A DNA stretch of 64,000 nt from Viola odorata. Its lineage: Eukaryota; Streptophyta; Magnoliopsida; Malpighiales; Violaceae. Positions 23,784 through 37,098 of this stretch are shown one piece after another. Below the pieces are notes generated by a model. That model ran no database searches, had not been told where the DNA came from, and saw nothing but the letters and a program-made list of their open reading frames with translations. The stretch is from assembly GCA_963691705.1 (NCBI GenBank), contig OY829544.1, positions 5,463,501 through 5,527,500 of the forward strand. Reading direction: 5' to 3'. Position 1 is the stretch's first letter. Every line of letters begins with the position of its first letter. Both the position numbers and the translations under genes were made by a program.

Positions 23784-25045
23784 TTAACTCAACGAAAGCA
23801 ATTTTGGACTGTCAAGAAGGTTAGCAAGAGAGAAAGAACTGAGATTCTTTTTTTCCAGGTTCTGCTATATCTAATTCTTCTGTTTGCCTTTTTTCTGGAG
23901 TATAAATTCTCTAATTATACTTAGCTAATTGCAGGAATATTAATCAAGCTAATTGCAGGAATATTTTTCTGGATCGATATCTTTCGTTTTTTTCTTGTGA
24001 AGTGACATTGCATGCCGTCGTATTATTTTGAATGATCTGAATCTTATTGAAAAACATTAGTGAGGGGAACTATTGTGAATTTGAGATAGGTCCCTCTGAT
24101 GCTTTATCTTCACTAGTGTTTGTGCTGGAATGAATACTGATTGGCCAGCATAACTGCCACCCCATGTTTCTCATAATATAAGAAGGCTTTATTGCAGCTA
24201 CAAGTTGGAGCATCATTAGCACTGAAATCAGATGTTATACAGTGCACTTGCTGTTCCAACTTGACCTAGAGTTGGATCACCCGCCTCCATGGTTTTATGT
24301 GGTTAAATCCGTCGGAGTTGATGGGTGATTGGTTTGGTTACTCTGGTGTATGGTTTTCTTGAAATTAATTTTTATCAATCTTACGATAAACAGAGATGGA
24401 ACACCGAGTGCTCTATATAATTACTCCTACAACCAACCACTATCATTTTAAAAACACCGACCAGCCAGCACATATTCAACCAAGGTACACCATACATGTC
24501 GAGTTTGTCTCCTTTTCCACACAATCTCATTAATGTAATAGCGTAATTTACGCAATAATGGGGTCATCCGTCCATTCACATGAACTCTGAAAAAAACTAG
24601 CTTACACGGAAAAAAATTAAAAGTTATAGGATATATATATTATATATTTTATAAAAGGTAAATTGTAACTCATTGATTGTATTGATTGTTTGTCTAAATA
24701 GTAAAAATATTAGTAGAAATTTGAACTCAAGTTTAAATCTCGCCTATTAAGAAAAGAAATTTTAAATTATATATATAAATGTAAAGTTACGAGCAGTAAG
24801 TTATTGGTTGAACTTTCACCAGAATTAGTTCTTTACTAGTATTTTAAAAGGTAAAAACACATCATAAGATGATAAGAGTCTTTGAAAATTGGATGTTGTA
24901 TTATTAACATGTCATGGTATGTGATGGAAATAGAAGATATCTTCCTATGAACAGAAATTTGTAGTGGATAAAATAAAAGAGTAGAAATTAGGCTACACAG
25001 CAGATACATTGAATGAGTCGTCGGTGGGAAGTTTTTTTCTGGATT
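23784..25045. other. Intergenic DNA, nothing recognised
   Basis: This holds the likely 3' untranslated region of the YbaK-domain gene, then AT-rich DNA. No coding or repeat structure was identified. Confidence 0.45.
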
Positions 25046-26771
25046 TTAAGGTCTTTCGTTGTGGATGGGTGGTTTGCGATGAGGAGATGCATAATCAGTG
25101 ACCACAATGTCTTCTCCGATATCATTCTCCTGTGATTCTTCAGCTTGCTTAGCATCATAAGATGATGATCCCAGGATTGACCTTCCTTGTCTCTTCACTC
25201 CCTACACAAATTGTTTCAGTCAAATCAGTTAAACATCAATTGTTTGTTACAGAAATGGTTGTTGAATAATTTTTTCTTTTTTCTAGCGTGTACACGACGG
25301 TTACCGCCTGCTTTGTCAGGCCCATTAAGGACATTGGCAAGTCGGATGGGCCAAGAGAAGTGATGAATAAACCAACCCCAAAATTTTAATTAATCATGAA
25401 GGATCTTATTTACCTGAATCATGGCCTTGGTTTCCTGTTGCAAATCATTCTGAGAAGATGCCAAAATCTCAATTGCTGCACTAACAAAAATAATTAAGCA
25501 CATATTAGTATTTGGAACATTTTATTATTATTTAAATGTACCTGATAATTATTTATTTAAATAAATGAGAAAATCTAATAAATAAGAGATAAACTTCACA
25601 CACAATCAGTTTTAATAATCTCAATGAGAATTAGTGTTGTTAAAAAACGAGAAAATAAATGTTTATTCTCAATGAGAATTGGTTAGCAGGAGCTAATTAA
25701 CCTTTGCAATATATATTTTATATTTTGCATTATTTATTTATTTTCTTGGTGAATATGTGATTTTAAAATAGAAATTTGTAAAATGTTAATATTATTGGCA
25801 TTGCTAAACAAAGCACATGAAATTTACAAACATTGGTCATAGATACGTAGTTCTATTGCTTCATCAAGAACACATAAGCTACTCAAGATTGTTCTTGTAC
25901 CTAACAAAATAATTACGAATTGCTTCTGCTGTTTATTAATTAATTGTCGAGGATGACCCTCATCTATTTAACTCCATAAATTATTGATATATAACTTTCT
26001 GGTATATATGTGCAAGTTGTGGGATGCTTATGTTAAACACATCTTTCACGAAGCTAATGTTGTTGCTAACGCATTAACCAGTTTAGCTTTTACTCAACCG
26101 TCGTTGCAGTTTCAGTGGCAATAATCAAGTTCCTCTTAGTATCCTTTTGTTAGTGGAGATATGGGTTTTGTTTCTCTCATGTTGTAAGGCTTTAAGCCAT
26201 ATTCTCTTTAGGAAAAGAGTATAAGTGACTAATCATAAGGAGGTCATTTACAGATTCAAACAGCCTTTTTTACTTTGTAAAAGTAGCAGTGAAGCTAGAA
26301 GCTGATTATATAAATAGTTAGTTAGTTGCATGCATATAATCATATGATTAAGTTGAGAAATAACCAGAAGTTGCTTTCGTTTGTGCTCCATTTTCTCCCT
26401 GCAAGAGTTCCTTGAAATCCCTGGCGCCTTCCTGTGCACCATATTCAAGTTCATGTGGAATTAGAGGTTTCATCTCTGTAGTCTTAATTAGGGCATGCAC
26501 TTCTTCATGTTCATCATCCAGCTGCACCATATACAAATTATATTAAGAATTAATATTGAATTATATACACGCATGTACATACAAAATAACTGATTATACA
26601 TATACATATGGCAAGAATATTAAATTCTGGTATATATTATATTACCTTGGTCGATGCTATTTGGTTTGCTTTTTTCTTCTGATGGAGGCCTAAGTAGCGA
26701 GCGTTGCATGCATGCATAGTAGAAAGGCAAGTGATGATCAGAAGCAAAAGAACGAGGAGAAATGAGGACAT
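25046..26771 (-). CDS. Root meristem growth factor / GOLVEN peptide precursor, RGF6/GLV1-like
   Basis: Four small exons on the minus strand (26771-26646, 26521-26365, 25475-25414, 25201-25046) join in frame through GT-AG introns to give 166 residues. Residues 1-24 are a signal peptide (MSSFLLVLLLLIITCLSTMH, then ACNA). The middle is variable and acidic. The C-terminus has DYASPHRKPPIHN at residues 151-163, followed by ERP. Asp-Tyr is the recognition site for tyrosylprotein sulfotransferase, and the Pro-Pro-Ile-His-Asn ending is the hallmark of RGF/GLV/CLEL hormones; it is very like the DYPQPHRKPPIHN of Arabidopsis GLV1/RGF6. A basic stretch, GVKRQGRS, precedes it. The secreted, sulfated peptide would signal through RGF receptor kinases in root growth and gravitropism. 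No exon exceeds 160 bp, so simple open-frame scans miss this gene. Confidence 0.88.
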
Positions 26772-26789
26772 GATGTTGATGATGATCTT

Positions 26790-28888
26790 TAAACGAACAA
26801 AGAAGATTCAAGGAAAAAAAAGAAATGGTGTAATTGTATTGTGATGAATGAGAGGGAATTGGTAAATTGTTGGGTGGGGGAGAAGGGTGGTATTTGTAGG
26901 AGGAGGAGCATTAAATGCAGGTTTTGTATGGTCTGGTCACACGCCATAAGGTGTTGAAGAGAACATGCTTGTGTTTTGAGTAATGAACCTTGAAAACGAA
27001 ATTCAAGATATTCACTGGCCTCCCTTTGTCTCCTCCTCTCTCTTTCTAATCAAACTTGTAAATTAATTAAGAAGGTTATAAGTTTGATTCCTCGCATATC
27101 AACTTAGCGTATAGTAGAAGTAGTAGCAAATTAGAGACACTTATGGCTTAGAGCTTGGAAAAAAATTATAGGGATGGTCCCATGTAATGAAAGGGACATG
27201 AAAAGGCCATTATTTAACCAGTTATACATAATTTGCTACTCCATATGGTTGGTTATGGAGATCATATGAATATAGTGAAACCAATTTAAGATTTGAATGA
27301 TGAATTGATGAATTGATGAATAATACTTTATAGATAGATACCAACAATGTTTCTAATTGTCTCCTTACACGTTATAACTTAATTAAGGAATATTGCTTGT
27401 ATATATGATCAACATTTATAAGTGTGTATGGTTGAGCGGGGAAATAGAAAAAAAGAGAATGGAAAGGAAGAAGATATTTGATGGGAGAGAACAATCAGGG
27501 CTATGGCTCATGAAAACCATATTTTATTCTATTTGTATAATTATAATATCGTCCTAATTTAAATAGTTTTTAAACTCGAAGCGTTTTTAACCTCCTAAGG
27601 CTTGGTTTTTAGGTCGCCTTAGTTTAGTTTGGTAACTTTAGTTTGATTTCGTCTGATGCACAATCTTATCGATTAATTAATATATGAAAAAAAACTATAA
27701 TATTGTCCATATTTTATTTTTGCAACTATCCATCTACTTTTCTACCTAAATAGTTCTCTCCCAATTTTTTTTCACCCAAACATAAAAAAAAAATCATTCA
27801 ATTTGTTTTCCTCTCATAATTTAACCTTATCTAGAAAAAAGAGGTGTGACATAAATTACTTTGGCATATAGACAAATATTCGTGCCTAGGATTTGCCATG
27901 TATGAGAAGAAGTGAGAAGTAAATGTTAGTAATAATAAATATATATTGCAATGGTCCTACGTACGTACCCCATGTGTAGCTCCATTCCTTGTCCTCCTCA
28001 TGCCTTGACCTTGCGATCTTCCTTGACCTTAATTATTACCTTTTATAATTAGTCTAGCTTCTATATGAAATATTTAAGAGGCTGGCCAGACTTATAGTAA
28101 TTAATTAAGCTCAATAATTGATTTACGTGATAAGTTTAAGCTAAATATGCGGGCACATGAGCTTGATTTAATGCATATATACCGTTTTAATGGTGCAGAT
28201 TATGGGTTCGGTTTTATTTTAATAATTAATAATATAATAAATTTTTTCTTTTTTTTTTATAAAAAGAAGTGAAGCTTAAACTAGACATGAATATGTGATT
28301 TGTTCTCTCATTAATTGTTATATGTTTGAAGAAGAAAAAAAGAGTTAATGGATTCTATTAGATTGTTTTGCATGCTTCATTCCATGAACATTATTGAAGT
28401 AAGTTAACCAAGATAATGAATCTTTAATTGTTTCCTTGATTAATGTAAGACAGTCTTAACAATTAATTTAATACAAAAATAAACAATAGATAAGTAAATA
28501 AATTATAGCAATATCAATTAGTAAATGTTAATGTTAAAAATATAATATCTCAGAGTTACTAGATGAGAATTTGGATGGTTTGGACCTCTGAAGCAAAACA
28601 GGAAACGTCGTAACGTAAGTGGGCGCCGCTCGTTTAGTCTGTTGAAAGAACATGGTTCTTGTATTTCGTTTCTACTATCTTTTTGGCTCGACATGTATCA
28701 CGACACAAAATCCACTAGTTTTGTCCTCCCCCCAAATAAAGACACCCCAAAGTCCAAACAGAGACTAGATCTGTTCAGGGGGCAGAAAAGTAAGGAGACA
28801 AAGACGAAGACTAATCTAGTATTCGAGGAAATTTTCACTGCAATAGTGAATAGCCATGGCCCTCCAACCGTCGGTCGTTTATCATCAA
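26790..28888. other. GLV gene upstream region and intergenic DNA
   Basis: This is AT-rich with no convincing gene. 28560-28880 is less AT-rich but has only an 87-codon frame without recognisable features. Confidence 0.45.
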
Positions 28889-28890
28889 TA

Positions 28891-28976
28891 CTCCCTCCGT
28901 CTTAAAGTGTTTACAACAAAAAAAAAATAACCAAGACGAACAGTTTGCAGCGGAGTCAAGTTCGAGATGGAGTGAG
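28891..28976. mobile_element. Short degenerate Stowaway-like MITE
   Basis: ctccctccgtcttaaagtg after TA (28889-28890) is paired with gagatggagtgag before TA (28977-28978). It is 86 bp long and has no coding capacity. The right end is diverged, so this is a tentative call. Confidence 0.5.
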
Positions 28977-28978
28977 TA

Positions 28979-30131
28979 TACGACTTAGTTACCAAGCTTG
29001 ATCACGCTATCAACCAACTTGCCATGGCTATTTAATACTATAATTTCATAGTTCTCTGCAAAAAATCATGTGAAATGTGGGGGTAGAAAGATAGAGGAGG
29101 ATTTGTTTTTAATAAAAGTGCAAAAATGGATGATAAGGGAAAGGGACAGGAAAGGGATGGGTGGTAGGGACACAAGATTGATTGAAGACAATGGTGCATG
29201 GCTAAACCACCCTTTGCACCCTTTCTCCATAACATCGAAAGGGATCACAGTGACCCGAGTCCCCCTTCCGGCCGCCACCACCTCCTACATTCAACATCCA
29301 TGAGAGGTGGTGGTGGTGCATCATACACCAGCACCACAGCCACGTCCGCATGGTAGACTTGTCAAAAAATTAGAATTGCTAAGCTAAATCCAAGTAAAAG
29401 ATCTTTGCATGCATGTGGGCTACCTTTTAGTCTCATGTTCTTACATAGTTTTATGTTGGTGTCTATTTCGGTTGAACAAAGAATTTGGAAAGTTATATGC
29501 TACTCCTTGTGTTCCATCTTAACACGTTTAGTCGAATTGCGCAAATAAAAGGATGCGGTAACATGGCGCTGGCGCATGGGCAGTCCAACTAAACTGTCCA
29601 AGAGGAACACTACTGTATATAACTTATCAAAGCATAGAGAACAAACATGGAACTAACAGACTTTGGTGGGGGATGTGGACATCCGACGGTGCCATGGAGG
29701 AGTCGGCAAAGCTAAAGGATTTTTTGTCAAAAAAAATACTGCCCATCGATCAGTTCAATATGTGCAACTCCAGCACTTTGCTTGGGATGATCTCAAATCC
29801 AAATTACATCGAACTATTTTCAAAAAGAGCATATTTTATCCGCATTGCCTAACCACAGAGTATAACTGGTTCAGCAGTTATGAAAAGGGATAGGTAACTT
29901 GGAAATTAACTAGAAGAATTGAGTATGCATCTTGCTCAAAGCAGCTAGATGAATTGAGAATTTTAATATCATGAAGGATTGGATCCTTCGGAATTATATA
30001 CAATATATTATCACTGGAAGGTTCTTTATAACTAGGAGCAATTAGGAATTGACACGAGGTGATGGAGATGACTATTACGTAATAAGACAGTGATCAACTG
30101 CGAAACAAACAGTGCAAGTCCAAAGAGAAGA
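28979..30131. other. Intergenic DNA with GC-richer patch
   Basis: 29190-29350 is GC-richer than its surroundings and has short frames on both strands (60-77 codons), none recognised. The rest is AT-rich. The last 100 bp or so is likely ATG8 3' untranslated region. Confidence 0.4.
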
Positions 30132-32714
<2,583 letters not shown>

Positions 32715-33229
32715 CACTCCTGAAATAGCAAGTATAATAAGTGAATAGGACTCGGCTATTGGTGCATAAGGGTAAAAGTAGCTCCTTGAACACCAGCATC
32801 AACCATAACACAACCTTTTCTTTGCTCTCTAGATGATAAAAATCCTATAGCACCATGGCCCATGAAACTATTAAACTTCCACAACCAACCATCTAAATTA
32901 CACAAACAAAACCGCTAAAATTAACACCTTGATTACAAAAACAGTAGGAAATATGTCTTTAACAATAGCCCATTAATTAAAAAGGATCAACAAAAAAGTA
33001 ACAGATATATCAATCATCAGCTAGAGATAAGTACGGGAGAATGGATAAAAGGGAGAGACAAACCTTGTGAGTACGAAGCCAAAAGGAAAGAAAAGGAAAG
33101 GGGGGGAGCTTTATTATTATGTGATCGAAACTCTTTGAAAAGCTGGTGGTTAGGTTGCAGATAAAAGCAAGAGCTGGTTGCTTGCTTCTGTTTTCTTCTT
33201 TTTTAAAGTTTTTCAACTGTTTAGATAAT

Positions 33230-34130
33230 CCTAACTTTTTTTAATGATGTTGATGATAATAAATTAATAATTGCGAAAAAAAGTATAACTAAAAGAACTA
33301 GAAGACTTTTTGGGATATTCTAGCGTGCGCAGGATTATACTTTGACACGCGGGTTTTCAATTTCAAAGGAAAAATGGTAAGTAAACTTTTACACTCCTTC
33401 AAATTTCGAGTTTGAATTTAAAAAATAAAAAAAATATTATATTAAAATTAGTTTCAGTTAAACGTCGAAATAAAATAAAAAATTATAGATAAAATACTTA
33501 AAAACTCTATACATTATAAAATATTTCATTTTAAATTTTTATAGTTTTAAAAGTTGTAGTAAAAATTCTATAAATTTTTAAAAATTACAATTTAGAATAT
33601 TTCAAATAGTTAAAAAATTCAAATAAGTAGCAAAAGTTGCAAAAAGATAGAGAAAATGTCACAAATATAATAGAGTCAAAAAAGTAGTAATAACTTTTTA
33701 AAATAATTAAAAATTTTAAAAAAAACCTTAAAAAAATATGAAATTAGTTTTTTTTTTCATTGTCTTAGACCCTACTATATTTGTTACATTTTTTATCTAA
33801 AATTCATTAAAAAAAATTGTAATTTTTTACTATTTATTTCATTTTTTAGACAAATAAAAATGAAATTTCTAGCTTTTGGTTGAATCGTGAGCACAGAAGT
33901 GGGCCAGGTAGCTGGTGGGCCATTCAATCCAGCGACGTCGTTTCCACGGAGTTCTTTCCTTGCCTTCCTCTCCACTCTGAGATTTTATACTGATTTTCAT
34001 TACTAGCGAATCACTGAAAGCTTGCGCAAAGGGTCAGAGAATCCTTCTCCATCTTCCCCCGGCCGCGAGCATAAATATGCATTGAAACCCATACAACAAG
34101 TCATTTTTTGTTGCAGGCTAGATTAGAGTG
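33230..34130. other. Divergent intergenic region between ATG8 and the STMP1-like gene
   Basis: 33300-33880 is very AT-rich. 33890-34130 is GC-richer and holds the likely promoter and leader of the downstream gene, with a TATA-like ataaatat at about 34070. Confidence 0.4.
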
Positions 34131-34304
34131 ATGGGTATAATTCGGAGCGGGTTCACTTTCATCACCGGTACGGTTTTCGGCGTGTACGTGGCGCAGAACT
34201 ACGCCATCCCTAACATAATGCAGCTAGCTAAAACCGGTCTCGTCATGGCCAAGCGCCTCGAAGAAACTTATCGCAAACCTAAGAAGTTTGTTGACGATGA
34301 ATGA
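34131..34304 (+). CDS. STMP1-type short transmembrane mitochondrial protein (57 residues)
   Basis: The ATG at 34131 opens a 57-codon frame ending in TGA at 34302-34304. The protein begins MGIIRSGFTFITGTVFGVYV and continues AQNYAIPNI. This matches the DUF4535/STMP1 family (animal STMP1 has a [20 protein letters not shown] core), whose members are single-span mitochondrial inner-membrane micropeptides linked to respiratory complexes. Residues 6-22 form the membrane segment; the C-terminal half is a basic amphipathic region with an acidic tip (DDE). It is intronless and too short for common gene-finding cut-offs. A GC-rich leader precedes it, and codon choice is unlike the surrounding AT-rich DNA, which supports a real gene. 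No plant function is inferred beyond the family. Confidence 0.85.
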   Translation: MGIIRSGFTFITGTVFGVYVAQNYAIPNIMQLAKTGLVMAKRLEETYRKPKKFVDDE

Positions 34305-37098
34305 TTGGTGCGCTCTGCTTTCCAGGTTCTACACACAAGTTGGAACTTTTTGTTGGGGGATATGATATTAGGTTTTAATTTTTTGTTTATTTTTTTGGGG
34401 GGGTTAGGGCTGTATTGATTAAGCTTGTGGAGTTTGATTAATATAAATGAATATTTTGAAGAATTAGCGGAAGTTGTCATTGCTTCTATGGGTTGCTGTT
34501 TGAACGTTTTCATTGTCCGCACTTTGTTAGAAAAAGTAAAGTGGAAGATGTGAAATATTAAAGTTTATTGAGTGAGTTAATTTGAAAGTCATTAGAATTG
34601 CTACAAGCTACTGCAATCAGTGTTGTTGGTTGTATTTTTGATGATGAGCGATACAAATTAATGGGAGTGGATGTCCATCTGCTATCGATAGTTAATTTTA
34701 TGTGTTCATGGCAATCATAATAACAGGGTAGAATCATCATATCTGACTTATTGTTGTTAGGAAAGTGTAATTTGCAAAAGCACCTGGGAAGTGGGAACCT
34801 CTAAACAACTTAGTTTTCCATTTTCAATTTGTGTGATGATGCTACCAATGACAACTGCTGTGAGACTTTCCTTGCCTTTTGTGCTTTTTCCTTTCTCCAA
34901 ATCTCATGCTTTTGCGTATGGCTTATCTTTAGGACATGTTTCTGATGTTGCATATGATGACATGCCTTTGCAACACATGCCTAGAGGTTCTTTGCGTTCG
35001 TCTTTGTATGTGTGCATTCTTCATCCTGTTGCTAGGATAGGAGAAAAATGGTATTTGTTGAAGATGACAGAGATTAAATGCGCGAGTACATAATAGATTA
35101 TTTTCTCACTTGGTTATTTTTCTGAGTCGTCATCTTTGAAATGAATTCTTGTTTTACCTAAAGTTGGAAAGCGAGACACCATTGCCTAGCAAATATATAT
35201 TATAGTCCCAACCATTTTTCACTGAATTCTCGTGACAACCTAATCTGTGGATTCTAACACATAGCTTCATGATCCATTTTTTAACACTTCAAGCTAGATC
35301 TTTGTAGTCTTCCAATTATTTCCCTGGCATATCGAAATAACAGTTTACTTTTTACACATCTTTCGCCAGATATTTATTTAACAAATTGTTCAGCATGCTA
35401 ACGAAACTGAAAACACCCCTTGCTAGTCTGCACCTGACTTACATGAACAAATGTGCTGGATAACTCTATAACTCTGAAACTCCATAGTTGAATTATTTCT
35501 TCTGCGGTCCCATGGTTTTAATTTTTGTGCGGGCTATATTCTAATAGATAATACTTGAGCTAGAGACGGTCTTTAACTTGTCATGCGAGAGAAAAGGTGA
35601 TCCTGGTTTTGATAAATGATGATCAAATGCATTAAAGAACGTGATTGGATACTCTTTGGCTACTATCAGGTTGGAGTTTCTCCAATAGTTTGAATTTTTT
35701 GGTGCTGGTACTTGGAAGTGCTATGAAAATGGTACTCCTATCTGGGTTTTGTGTATGGTGTTATATTTCCAAGCACATCAGTCTCAGAATTACACAATTC
35801 ATGAATGGAAGCTTCATAGTTGCTTGCTGTGAAGTTGGATATGGTAACATTGTGATTCCAGTGATGCTTATGAATTCTGAAACTATGTTAATCATGGAAT
35901 GACTGGAAAGTTTGTAGTAACTCTACTACGTACTGGTCCTATGCGAATTCCTCTTCCTATTTGCAGACTTGCTTACACTTTTCAGTTTGCTAATATGCCT
36001 GTCTTTTTACAAGGAACTGGCAGTATAAGTTGAGGCATTTTTTTTTCAACAAGATCCAATGATCTTATTGGTAAGAAGAGCCCATTTATCATTACCGCAT
36101 ACTATCTTGCAAGATGTTACTGTTGCTCAAGTTCTTGCATGAGGCATTTTTGTTATATGCCTATTCAAACCCTTGCCTAAGACAACATAATGGTATAATT
36201 TTTTGTTCAATTAAAATGGAATGGTTATGTATCAACATTTTGATTTGTGGTTTTTGTCAACTTATTGTTAACTATATGTCTCTTTTATAAGCTTTGAAAA
36301 GCGTCGTTCAGTGGTCTAGCAGGAAAATAATTATATGACTTGCCCTTATATCTGGACTGTTTAACCACTTTCTTAAAAGATACTGGAATGTAAGTCATGT
36401 GTTGTTTTCCACCAGAGGTGATGTCTCTCTGTGCGCATGGCTATGTTCTCACACCTAAAAGCAAGATGATAGGAATCTTGGGGAGCATTTTCGTTTGGTC
36501 TAGGGCAGTCCTGATAAATATAATTATTGATAGTTTCTTTATCAAAACTGCAGCAAGCATTTGCAGAATAAACATGCCTCAAGCTTCTGAAATTGGTCAT
36601 AGCTGTGTAATACTAAGTGCTTGTGAGTGTAGCATTAGAGCTCACTTACTTCTCTCACAGATTATTCTCTCAAGTGACTTGAGTTGTTGCATGTTTTTTG
36701 TATGAATATTCGAAGTATTTTGCTTTTTCAGACAGATACAAAGTAATGTATGTTTGTAGGTATGTGTCCCGTGTTCCTCCACTTTTATTTCTAACTGGTC
36801 ATTTGTTGCTGTGGGGCTTATGTTTTGCATGTCTATACTCTCTGTGTCTCTTCCAGTAAGATTGCAAGCATAGTTGTGTCCTGGAATTCTGTTGGAACGG
36901 TGCTAATACAATTGAGTTTTTAATTTGACTGGCAAAATTTAGTTCTTATTCTACATATAAGTAATCTATTTCACAAATGTACATGACCTGCAAGTCTGTC
37001 TAAACACAAAACACAAAAAGGAAAACTAGAAGCTATTTCATGGATTGCTCAAAATCATACTCATAGGCTGGCTCTTTCCAAATCCAGGGTTGTAACTC
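34305..37098. other. Long stretch without a recognised gene
   Basis: Frames of up to about 100 codons exist (34791-35093, 35645-35902, 36397-36705) but show no homology features and are rich in Cys, Ser and Leu, as chance frames are. The region may be the 3' untranslated part or introns of the upstream gene, or non-coding DNA. Confidence 0.4.

Noticed and set aside
29038..29303. Frames of 65-77 codons on both strands in a GC-richer patch
   Set aside because: No recognisable motif, splice partners or start context; they compete with each other in overlapping positions.
34791..36705. Frames of 75-102 codons downstream of the STMP1-like gene
   Set aside because: Composition is typical of chance frames, and nothing joins them into a plausible exon set.
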